From Thermoflexus sp. (GTDB lineage: Bacteria > Chloroflexota > Anaerolineae > B4-G1 > DUEL01), in contig JAPYWT010000028.1 of the NCBI GenBank assembly GCA_028276215.1, positions 1-11,814 on the forward strand: 11,814 nt of DNA, given 5' to 3'. Shown piece after piece: positions 1 through 5,328 of the stretch. A model generated the notes under the pieces. That model was not told the origin of the DNA. It did no database searches and saw nothing but the letters and a program-made list of their open reading frames with translations. Positions within the stretch are counted from its first letter, which is position 1. Each line of letters begins with the position of its first letter. The translations under genes and the position numbers were made by a program.

Positions 1-81
1 TTGCGGCAGCCAAAGGCCGCCGCAAAACCCGCTCTTCACCGCCTCTGGGCGTTTGCGGCGCGGCTTTGCTGTGCCGCAAAC
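1..81. repeat. Two adjacent inverted repeats sharing the word TTTGCGGC, downstream of hydA
   Basis: TTGCGGC at 1-7 pairs with GCCGCAA at 19-25. GTTTGCGGC at 51-59 pairs perfectly with GCCGCAAAC at 73-81, leaving a 13-nt loop. The second hairpin begins only 6 nt after the hydA stop codon in the direction of transcription, so it could protect the 3' end or terminate the hydrogenase transcript. It is not followed directly by a T-run on the minus strand (the next bases are GCCCAGAGG), so an ordinary intrinsic terminator is not certain. The reuse of one word in both hairpins suggests a REP-like repeat. The left hairpin may continue beyond the window. No gene is seen in 1-87. Confidence 0.55.
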
Positions 82-87
82 TGCCCC

Positions 88-1377
88 CTACACGAACTCC
101 ACCGTCAGGAAGTGGGTGGAGCAGGAGATGCAGGGGTCGTAGGCCCGCACCAGCATCTCCAGGAGCAGCCGCACCTCCTCCTGCGGTCGGTCCATGATCT
201 GCGGGACCAGCGCGCGGATGTCGGCGTTCAGATTGGCCATGTTCTGGTTGGTCGGGATGATGCAGTTGGCCTCCACGCAGATGCCCCGCTCATCGTAAAC
301 GTAGTGGTGGAAGAGGATGCCGCGCGGGACCTCGCAGGAACCGACCCCCTCCCCGGCCCGCACTGTCACCGGCGTCGGCTTCTCCTCCCGCACCCCACGG
401 GTCAGCAACTCGTCTATGATGCGGATGGAGTCCTCCACGCAGTGGACCATCTCCACGACCTGCGCGGCGGTGTTCAGGAACGGGTTGGTGACGATGGGCT
501 TCATCCCGAACTTCGCCGCCGCCTCTTTGGCCCGCGGGTGGAGTTGCTCGTAGTTGTTGTTGAACCGGGCCAGCGCGCCCACCATGTAGGACTCCCGGTT
601 GTGCTTCGTCCACTTGGCTGTGGAGAAGGGGACACAGTATTCGTTGGTGACCTTCCTGTAGTCCTCAATGGGGTACTGGAAGCCGTCGGAAGTGACGACG
701 ACGCCGTCTATAAAGGCGTACTCGTCCTCTTTGCGCAGGCTGACGTACTCCGTCTCCCGCTCAAACTGGGGCCAGGGGAGCGAGGCGAAGAGGTCCACCG
801 TCGCGTCCATATCGGCGCGGGCGGCGACCAGCCGCTCCCGCATCTCCCGCAGTTCCCGCTCCTTCGGGGTGTGGGTGAAGCCGCCGACAACCAGCGCGCA
901 GGGGTGCGTATGGCGCCCGCTGATCATCGCGCAGAGGTCCCCGGCCAGTTTCTTCAGCCGTAGCGCCCGCTCCACCACCTCCCGGTGCGTCTCCACCAGC
1001 GGGATGACGCTGGGAACGCCAAAGAAGTCCGGCGCGACCAGATAGTAGGTGTGCAGGATGTGGCTATCCAGAATCTCGCCGTGGAAGTTCAGTTTGCGCA
1101 GGAGCCAGGCCTGTTCCGAGAGTTCCACGCCCAGAGCCTTCTCCGTAGCGCGGGTGCTGGTCGTGGAATGGCCCACGGAGCAGATGCCGCAGATGCGGGA
1201 TGTGATGTGGTTGATCTCGTGGTAGGGGCGGCCGCGCACAAAGGCCTCAAAGAAGCGGGGCGCCTCCACCACCTCAAAGCGACACTCCTTCACCTCGCCG
1301 TTCTTGACGTCCACGACGATGTTGCCATGGCCTTCCACGCGGGTGACATAGTGAACGTTGACGTTCAAAGTGGTCAT
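88..1377 (-). CDS. hydA: [NiFe] hydrogenase large (alpha) subunit, group 3b sulfhydrogenase type
   Basis: This catalytic subunit binds the NiFe(CN)2CO centre that splits or forms H2 in a cytoplasmic NAD(P)-linked hydrogenase. Both nickel-binding Cys pairs are present: RICGIC at residues 61-66 (Cys63, Cys66) with His70, and DPCISC at 414-419 (Cys416, Cys419) followed by His422. The 429-aa length matches characterised HydA proteins. After His422 a seven-residue tail, FLTVEFV, remains; in this family such a tail is normally removed by a maturation endopeptidase after nickel insertion. The ATG at 1377 is preceded by GAGGAGAAGG, which overlaps the stop of the C39-like gene 12 nt upstream, so translation is probably coupled. 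hydA normally follows hydD directly; here two unrelated genes and repeats lie between them. No endopeptidase of the HycI/M52 type is visible. Family assignment is very sure; subgroup 3b rests on the hydB and hydG neighbours. Confidence 0.97.
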   Translation of the reverse strand: MTTLNVNVHYVTRVEGHGNIVVDVKNGEVKECRFEVVEAPRFFEAFVRGRPYHEINHITSRICGICSVGHSTTSTRATEKALGVELSEQAWLLRKLNFHGEILDSHILHTYYLVAPDFFGVPSVIPLVETHREVVERALRLKKLAGDLCAMISGRHTHPCALVVGGFTHTPKERELREMRERLVAARADMDATVDLFASLPWPQFERETEYVSLRKEDEYAFIDGVVVTSDGFQYPIEDYRKVTNEYCVPFSTAKWTKHNRESYMVGALARFNNNYEQLHPRAKEAAAKFGMKPIVTNPFLNTAAQVVEMVHCVEDSIRIIDELLTRGVREEKPTPVTVRAGEGVGSCEVPRGILFHHYVYDERGICVEANCIIPTNQNMANLNADIRALVPQIMDRPQEEVRLLLEMLVRAYDPCISCSTHFLTVEFV

Positions 1378-1389
1378 CGTACCTTCTCC

Positions 1390-1857
1390 TCAGAGTGAGT
1401 CTTCCTGCGGACGAGCCACCGTTGCCCACTGGCAACCGAACTCATCCCAGGCAAGGATAAAATCGTCTTCCGGTACCGGGATTGGCGCTTCCTGGAAAGA
1501 TGGGTCGTTCAGATACAGGACTCCCGCCTCTACACCGGAGACCACCACCGCATGAGGGACATCTTCCTCCCAGTATGGCAATTCCCCGGTACGAACAAAG
1601 GCAATCACGACGGAACCCCTCTGCACCTCCCGCTCCAGGTCTTCCAGGACGCCATCTTGTTGGTAACGAACGGAAACGCCGTATTTGGAGAGTCGGAGGA
1701 CATTGCGAGCGGGTGCCCCTGCTCTGGGCACGTATCCGAGCAGTTGGGCCAGTTCCTCCGGGGAAGCCCGGACGCCAAAAAACGCCAGTGCCATCTGGCA
1801 ACAGGCAATCAGGCACCCGCCAGGGAACGGCTCAACGTGGTGCGGTATTGCCAGCAA
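1390..1857 (-). CDS. C39-like cysteine protease, inserted between hydD and hydA
   Basis: This 155-aa protein has the outline of a Peptidase_C39-like (papain-fold) domain without any transporter part. The catalytic set is visible: Cys15 in GGCLIACC at the start of a helix, His102 in VPHAVVVSG and Asp118 in YLNDPS, with the spacing usual for the family. The glutamine that commonly forms the oxyanion hole just before the Cys is not obvious (HHVEPFPGG), so activity or specificity may be altered. There is no signal peptide or membrane segment, so a cytoplasmic place is expected. The start is TTG at 1857. It must lie close to there because the Cys motif begins within 15 residues, and the gene then overlaps the previous one by 26 nt. 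Its stop lies 12 nt before hydA. The fold call is good; substrate and role are unknown, and a part in hydrogenase maturation or in a toxin-antitoxin-like pair is inference only. Confidence 0.8.
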   Translation of the reverse strand: MLAIPHHVEPFPGGCLIACCQMALAFFGVRASPEELAQLLGYVPRAGAPARNVLRLSKYGVSVRYQQDGVLEDLEREVQRGSVVIAFVRTGELPYWEEDVPHAVVVSGVEAGVLYLNDPSFQEAPIPVPEDDFILAWDEFGCQWATVARPQEDSL

Positions 1858-2203
1858 GGGCCTTTACCCGAGCAAGGATCTCTTCGGGCGTCCGATCGTT
1901 GACCAGGAGTTCCCCACTTCGGGCATCCACGTCCACAAAGCCCACTTCGCCCCAAACGCCCAGAGTGACCTGAACGGGAACGCGCCAGACCGGACGTTCC
2001 CCCGCGATGTAGCGGGGCTCACCTCCCATCAGCAGATGTCCCACGTGTCCCACCAGCCAGGCACTGACCCGCCGACGGGCTTCTCGGGCCCCGATGGCGG
2101 TTCCGGCTGCCAAGGACTCCACGAATTCCAGGACCATCCGCCGCTCCCGAAGCGGAAGTCCCTCCATCAGGGCAACCACTTGCTGAATGTCCTCCCTTAC
2201 CAT
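1832..2203 (-). CDS. Small protein with PepSY-like C-terminal half, possible protease inhibitor
   Basis: I do not recognise a named family with certainty. The 123 residues split into a charged helical N-terminal part (about 1-55, including LPLRERRMVLEFVESLA) and a C-terminal part (about 65-115). The latter reads as two strands and a helix: PVWRVPVQV, WGEVGFVDVDARSGELL, then TPEEILARVKALA. The pattern 'W-x-V-P-V ... G-x-V-x-V-D-A-x-[TS]-G-E-[VL]' is that of PepSY and related propeptide-like domains, which in several protease families act as inhibitors or chaperones. The gene overlaps the start of the C39-like protease by 26 nt and precedes it, as an inhibitor or antitoxin gene often does. The ATG at 2203 lies inside a 39-bp direct repeat, and a second copy of the same start region sits 79 bp upstream. 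The CDS is well supported; the PepSY resemblance is moderate and the inhibitor role is inferred. Confidence 0.7.
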   Translation of the reverse strand: MVREDIQQVVALMEGLPLRERRMVLEFVESLAAGTAIGAREARRRVSAWLVGHVGHLLMGGEPRYIAGERPVWRVPVQVTLGVWGEVGFVDVDARSGELLVNDRTPEEILARVKALAGNTAPR

Positions 2204-2299
2204 CCCCAGTTCACCATTCAGCCTGCAAGGCAGGCCTGGCGGCCTGCGCTACAGGCATACGCTGAATGTCCTCCCTTACCATCCCCAGTTCACCATTCA
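2182..2299 (-). repeat. 39-bp perfect direct repeat flanking a 40-bp palindromic insert
   Basis: Bases 2182-2220 and 2261-2299 are identical over 39 bp. They enclose 2221-2260, whose bases 2231-2255 are the exact reverse complement of 5161-5185 in the hydB upstream region. The arrangement looks like an insertion of a dispersed small repeat with duplication of the target, or a tandem duplication with the repeat as filler. The duplicated piece covers the ribosome binding region, start codon and first seven codons of the 123-aa gene. The functional copy is restored downstream of the insert. Confidence 0.85.
2211..2282 (-). other. 23-codon upstream minigene created by the duplication
   Basis: From the duplicated start codon at 2282 an open frame begins with the same seven residues as the downstream gene (MVREDIQ), runs through the inserted palindromic repeat (RMPVAQAARPALQAEW) and stops with TGA at 2211-2213. 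That stop is 7 nt before the ATG of the real gene at 2203. The minigene could act as a leader peptide coupling or titrating translation of the cassette, or it may be a passive by-product. Its initiation context is identical to that of the real gene because both lie in the 39-bp repeat. Confidence 0.4.
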
Positions 2300-2354
2300 C
2301 CAATTCACCAATCTACCACTCACCAATTTACCAGTCTACCATTCACCGGTTTAC
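2283..2354 (-). repeat. Degenerate 7-8 bp tandem array (GGTGAATT type) between hydD and the cassette
   Basis: Read on the minus strand, the stretch is a chain of units starting with GG: GGTAAACC, GGTGAAT, GGTAGACT, GGTAAATT, GGTGAGT, GGTAGATT, GGTGAATT, GGTGAAT, GGTGAACT and then GGGGAT, which runs into the duplicated start region. The TAA of the first unit is the stop codon of hydD, and the last units supply the GGTGA/GGGG bases before the start codon of the next gene. The intergenic region therefore consists almost wholly of array plus duplicated segment. Confidence 0.8.
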
Positions 2355-3157
2355 CACTTCCCCGTCCCCACTTCCCGATACGCGTTGAACATCGTGAAGT
2401 AGTGCATGATGTCATCCACCGTCAGGCCGGCCTCGTCCAGCACCTCCTCCATCGCGTTCTCGTTGGGGTGGGAGATGATCCCCCGGCAGCCCTCGCAGCC
2501 GTCGCCGTAGGTGGGGCAGATGGCCCCGCAGCCGGCCCGCGTCACCGGCCCCATGCAGATGCCGCCCATGTGGAAGATGCAGACGTTGCCCTTCAGTTTG
2601 CACTCCACGCAGACGGGGTAATCGGGGACCGGCGGCTTCTTGCCCACCAGCAGGGCCTTCACCACCTCCACGAATTCCTCCCGGTCAATGGGACAGCCGG
2701 GGACGACGGCGTCCACTTTGACGACGGCGCTGAGAGGCCGGGCCGCGTAGGTCTCGTACCAGTCGGCGTGCTCGCCGTAGACGTAGCGGCGGACCTCCTC
2801 CGGGGGCTGGAGATTCTTCAGCGCGTTGACGCAGCCGGTATCGGCGCAGGCGCCCAGCGCGACCAGAATCTTCGCCTGCTCCCGGATGCGCTTCAGCCGC
2901 TCCTCGTCCTTCGGACGGGTGATAGAACCCTCCACAAAGGCGATGTCAAAATCCCACCCGTCCAGAGTGGCGGCCTCACGGAAGTTGACAATCTCCACCG
3001 CATCCAGCAGGTCCAGGTGGGTCTGCAGGGAGTCCACCACCGTCAACTGGCATCCTTCGCAACTGGCGAAATCAAAGAACGCCACTTTGGGCTTCCCATT
3101 CTGCGACTTGCGACCTGCGACTTGCTCCTTGTGACCTGCAACTTGCTCCTTGCTCAT
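2351..3157 (-). CDS. hydD: [NiFe] hydrogenase small (delta) subunit, group 3b
   Basis: This electron-transfer subunit pairs with HydA and carries iron-sulfur clusters from the NiFe site toward HydG and HydB. Cys33 and Cys36 (SCEGC), Cys104/Cys109 (GACADTGC) and Cys155 (PGCP) make the proximal cluster site. A Cys-rich C-terminal part (Cys183, 186, 193, 201, 210, 214, 221, 224) can hold two more [4Fe-4S] clusters. There is no Tat signal and no membrane anchor, as expected for a soluble group 3 enzyme. The ATG at 3157 shares one base with the hydG stop (TGATG) and has GGAGG 7 nt upstream. The usual family start (KPKVAFFDFASCEGC) is preceded here by about 20 extra residues, MSKEQVAGHKEQVAGRKSQN, encoded by a heptamer array. 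The stop codon lies in another array. HydD is normally followed by hydA; here it is followed by the cassette. Confidence 0.96.
   Translation of the reverse strand: MSKEQVAGHKEQVAGRKSQNGKPKVAFFDFASCEGCQLTVVDSLQTHLDLLDAVEIVNFREAATLDGWDFDIAFVEGSITRPKDEERLKRIREQAKILVALGACADTGCVNALKNLQPPEEVRRYVYGEHADWYETYAARPLSAVVKVDAVVPGCPIDREEFVEVVKALLVGKKPPVPDYPVCVECKLKGNVCIFHMGGICMGPVTRAGCGAICPTYGDGCEGCRGIISHPNENAMEEVLDEAGLTVDDIMHYFTMFNAYREVGTGKW
3099..3154 (-). repeat. Heptamer array (CGCAAGT type) coding the N-terminus of HydD
   Basis: Immediately after the hydD ATG the minus strand reads as eight heptamers in register: AGCAAGG, AGCAAGT, TGCAGGT, CACAAGG, AGCAAGT, CGCAGGT, CGCAAGT and CGCAGAA. Three heptamers make 21 bp, so the translation repeats every seven residues (KEQVAGH, KEQVAGR). 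The array is wholly inside the reading frame and adds an extension not expected in the family. Confidence 0.85.
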
Positions 3158-3981
3158 CACAGTGCCTCCGGGATGTTCTTGATCTGGGCATAGGTGAAGA
3201 CGGGGCCCTCTTTGCAGCAGTAGAGGTTGTTGATCTGGCAGTGGCCGCACTTGCCCACCCCGCACTTCATCCGCCGCTCCAGGGAGAGGTAAATCTGGGT
3301 CTCCGGGATGCCCTTGCCCAGCATTTCCATAAGGACGAAGCGGTACATAATCGGCGGCCCGCAGGTCACGGCGACGGTGTTGCGGGGGTCCACGGTGATT
3401 TTCGGGAACAACGTGGTGATGACGCCGATGTTCCCGGTCCAGGTCTCGTCGCCCCGGTCTACGGTGACGTGGAATTCCACGTCGTCGCGGGCGGCCCATT
3501 GCTCCAGTTCGTCCCGGAAGAGGAGTTCCGCCGGGCGCTTGGCACCGTAGAGGATGATGACGCGGCCGAAGGAGCCCCGTTCGTCCAGGACCTGGTTGAT
3601 GAGGGAGCGCAGGGGGGCCAGTCCCAGGCCGCCGGGAGCGAAGAGCAGGTCCCGGCCGCGCATCTGCTCAATGGGGAAACCGTGGCCGAAGGGGCCGCGG
3701 ATGCCCACCACGTCGCCGGGCTTCATCCGGTGCAGGGCACCGGTCACATCGCCCATGCGGCGGACGCAGAGTTCAAAATGGCCGTTGGACCGGCTGGGAG
3801 AGGAAGAGACGGAAATGGGGGCCTCGCCCACGCCGGGGATGGAGAGCATCACGAACTGGCCCGGCTGATGGCCCAGACTCCCCCCGTCCGGGAACTCCAC
3901 CACGAACAGTTTCTCCAGTTCCGTCATCGGACGGACGTCGGCCAGGCGGGCCATTCTGGGGGCGTAAATGGAATCCGTCAT
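3157..3981 (-). CDS. hydG: Hydrogenase gamma subunit, FAD/NAD(P)-binding oxidoreductase with [2Fe-2S]
   Basis: This diaphorase-type subunit moves electrons between NAD(P)H and the hydrogenase iron-sulfur chain. It belongs to the ferredoxin-NADP reductase superfamily and is related to AsrB of anaerobic sulfite reductase. An FAD-binding beta-barrel comes first (about residues 8-105, with APISVSS at 54-60 in place of the commoner RPYS-type motif). The nucleotide-binding part follows, with GGLGLAPLRSL at 117-127 and TCGPP at 206-210. The C-terminus holds a [2Fe-2S] site: Cys240, Cys245, Cys248 and Cys255 or Cys256. The 274-aa length is usual. The start at 3981 has AGGAGG 7 nt upstream, overlapping the hydB stop codon; only 4 nt separate the genes. 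The stop overlaps the hydD start. NADP preference is typical of group 3b but cannot be read from the sequence. Confidence 0.95.
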   Translation of the reverse strand: MTDSIYAPRMARLADVRPMTELEKLFVVEFPDGGSLGHQPGQFVMLSIPGVGEAPISVSSSPSRSNGHFELCVRRMGDVTGALHRMKPGDVVGIRGPFGHGFPIEQMRGRDLLFAPGGLGLAPLRSLINQVLDERGSFGRVIILYGAKRPAELLFRDELEQWAARDDVEFHVTVDRGDETWTGNIGVITTLFPKITVDPRNTVAVTCGPPIMYRFVLMEMLGKGIPETQIYLSLERRMKCGVGKCGHCQINNLYCCKEGPVFTYAQIKNIPEAL

Positions 3982-3985
3982 CGGG

Positions 3986-5023
3986 CTACCTCCTGTGCTG
4001 AGAGGCGTGGATGGCGTTAAAGGTGTCCACGATGTTGATGTGGGTCAGGCAGGCGCGGATGCAACGGCCGCAGCCCACGCAGCCCAGTTTGCCGAAGCGC
4101 TCGTAGAGCCACTTCCCCTTGCGGAACATGCGGTGGCGCTGACGGGCCGCGCGCGCCTCCCGGAAGTTCTCCCCGCTGGCGACCCGGGCGAACTCGTCCA
4201 ACTGGCAGGAGTCCCACCGGCGCAGGCGGACCGCTTCCTTCAGGCTCAGGTCGGGGGAGTCAATGACGTTGAAGCAGTAGCAGGTGGGGCAGACGTTGGT
4301 GCAGGAGCCGCAGGAGAGACAGCGGTCGCCCAGTTCGGCCCAGATGGGGTGGTCGTAGGCCGTCGCCAGCAGCGAGGGGAGTTCGGCGGCATCAAAGTTC
4401 AGCCGGTGCTGGAAGCGGGGCCACTTGGCGCTCATCACCTCGTTGAGCCGCCGGACGTCAGCATCGGCGGCGGGGCGGGCCTGGGCGTACTTCGCCAGCA
4501 GGGCCTCCCCGGCCTCCGTGCCCACGTGGACCGTGTAGGCGTCGCCGATGTCGGTCAGGTGCAGGTCGTAGCCCTCGTCCGCCGTCCAGGTGCCCATGCT
4601 CTTGCAGAAGGAGTGCTCGTCGCAGGGTTGCAGGCACTCTATGCTGATGATGAGCGTCTGCTTGCGGCGCTCCAGGTAATGGGCGTCGGGGAAGTCGGCG
4701 GAGAAGGCCCGGTCCAGGAGTTCCAGGGCATGCAGGTCGCAGGTGTGCATACCGAAGATGACCGTCGGCTCTACTTCCAGGACCGGCTCCACGCTGAACC
4801 CGCCGTCCAGATGGAAGACGGCAATCCGTTCCTGGGGTGGCTGCAGGGCCACTTTGGGGGAGAGAATGGAGATGTTGTAGTCCAGGCGCATCTCGGCGGG
4901 GTCGTAGAGGGGCTCAAAGGCGAACTGCGGCCCCTTTGCCTTCGGCCCCCAGACACGGTAATCCGCCATTAGCGCGCGGACCATGTCCGGAACCTGTTCT
5001 TTGGGTAAGACGCGGAGACGCAT
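3986..5023 (-). CDS. hydB: Hydrogenase beta subunit, 4Fe-4S dicluster protein (HydB/AsrA type)
   Basis: This iron-sulfur subunit of the soluble hydrogenase passes electrons to external acceptors and, in characterised archaeal enzymes, is linked with sulfur or polysulfide reduction. The long N-terminal domain (1-225) is typical of HydB/AsrA. Two [4Fe-4S] motifs follow: CLSCGSCTNVC (Cys235, 238, 241, 245) and CVGCGRCIRAC (Cys315, 318, 321, 325). The second lacks the usual proline after its last Cys (Leu instead). I chose the ATG at 5023 because AAGGAGG lies 7 nt upstream. A longer frame from GTG at 5065 would translate a CTTTGTG repeat and lacks support. The protein is then 345 aa, normal for the family. 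It is the first gene of the operon; about 305 bp of repeat-filled sequence lie upstream. Confidence 0.95.
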   Translation of the reverse strand: MRLRVLPKEQVPDMVRALMADYRVWGPKAKGPQFAFEPLYDPAEMRLDYNISILSPKVALQPPQERIAVFHLDGGFSVEPVLEVEPTVIFGMHTCDLHALELLDRAFSADFPDAHYLERRKQTLIISIECLQPCDEHSFCKSMGTWTADEGYDLHLTDIGDAYTVHVGTEAGEALLAKYAQARPAADADVRRLNEVMSAKWPRFQHRLNFDAAELPSLLATAYDHPIWAELGDRCLSCGSCTNVCPTCYCFNVIDSPDLSLKEAVRLRRWDSCQLDEFARVASGENFREARAARQRHRMFRKGKWLYERFGKLGCVGCGRCIRACLTHINIVDTFNAIHASQHRR

Positions 5024-5162
5024 GCAGATACCTCCTTGAACGTATTTACCTACCACAAAGTGCACAAAGTACTCACAAAGGACACAAAGGGATAAAAAAC
5101 ATAACTACCTCCCAGGGAGCCCCCGGGCAAGCACTATCAAAGACGCGGCGAAGGCATGCCCC

Positions 5163-5212
5163 TGTAGCGCAGGCCGCCAGGCCTGTATTCGCAGGCTAAA
5201 GCCTACGCTACA
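5163..5212. repeat. Dispersed palindromic element (TGTAGCGCAGGC ... GCCTACGCTACA)
   Basis: Outer arms 5163-5174 and 5201-5212 pair at 11 of 12 positions. Inside, CAGGCC (5170-5175) pairs with GGCCTG (5180-5185), and AGGC (5193-5196) with GCCT (5201-5204), giving competing or cloverleaf foldings. Bases 5161-5185 recur exactly, inverted, at 2231-2255, where the element has entered the start of another gene. Two copies within 3 kb indicate a multi-copy family. Confidence 0.75.
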
Positions 5213-5240
5213 TTATCTGCAAACGATTCAGGGTAGGTAA
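5212..5240 (-). promoter_or_regulatory. Weak candidate promoter for the hyd operon
   Basis: On the minus strand TTACCT (5235-5240) and GATAAT (5212-5217) are separated by exactly 17 bp. The -10 matches consensus at five of six bases, the -35 at three. Transcription would start near 5205 inside the palindromic element, leaving about 180 nt of leader to the hydB start. No better sigma-70-like pair was found in 5024-5328, and an odd palindrome CTCCCAGGGAG at 5109-5119 might be an operator. This is a guess only. Confidence 0.25.
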
Positions 5241-5328
5241 TTACTAAAAAACATCCTTTGTGCCCTTTGTGTGGCCTTCGTGTCCTTCGTGGTTTTTATG
5301 GAATGGTTCTCTGGCAGGCAGTTACTTT

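Larger units (their letters stand above)
5042..5293. repeat. Composite repeat region upstream of hydB: outward-facing CTTTGTG arrays around a cloverleaf palindrome
   Basis: The 305 bp between hydB and the methyltransferase (5024-5328) hold no gene. On the minus strand, about 5053-5090 read CCCTTTGTG, TCCTTTGTG, AGTACTTTGTG, CACTTTGTG. On the plus strand, about 5253-5291 read (CC)CTTTGTG units, TGGCCTTCGTG, TCCTTCGTG, GG. Both series show a 9-9-11-9 unit pattern and form diverged inverted repeats with their open ends outward. A second inverted pair, GTATTTACCTACC at 5042-5054 and GGTAGGTAATTAC at 5232-5244 (12 of 13 match), is placed asymmetrically. In the centre is a palindrome at 5163-5212. 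The whole resembles a MITE-like or fold-back structure; no transposase and no clear target duplication are seen. Confidence 0.65.

Noticed and set aside
1..963. Long plus-strand open frame opposite hydA
   Set aside because: It is antisense to an unmistakable hydrogenase large subunit, has no family features and is a product of high GC codon bias. The same holds for the long plus-strand frames at 1685-3193, 3241-4981, 5398-6366, 6705-7472, 7911-9726 and 9763-10851.
5024..5065. Longer start for hydB at GTG 5065
   Set aside because: The extra 14 residues translate a CTTTGTG repeat and the leader, and a perfect ribosome binding site stands before the ATG at 5023.
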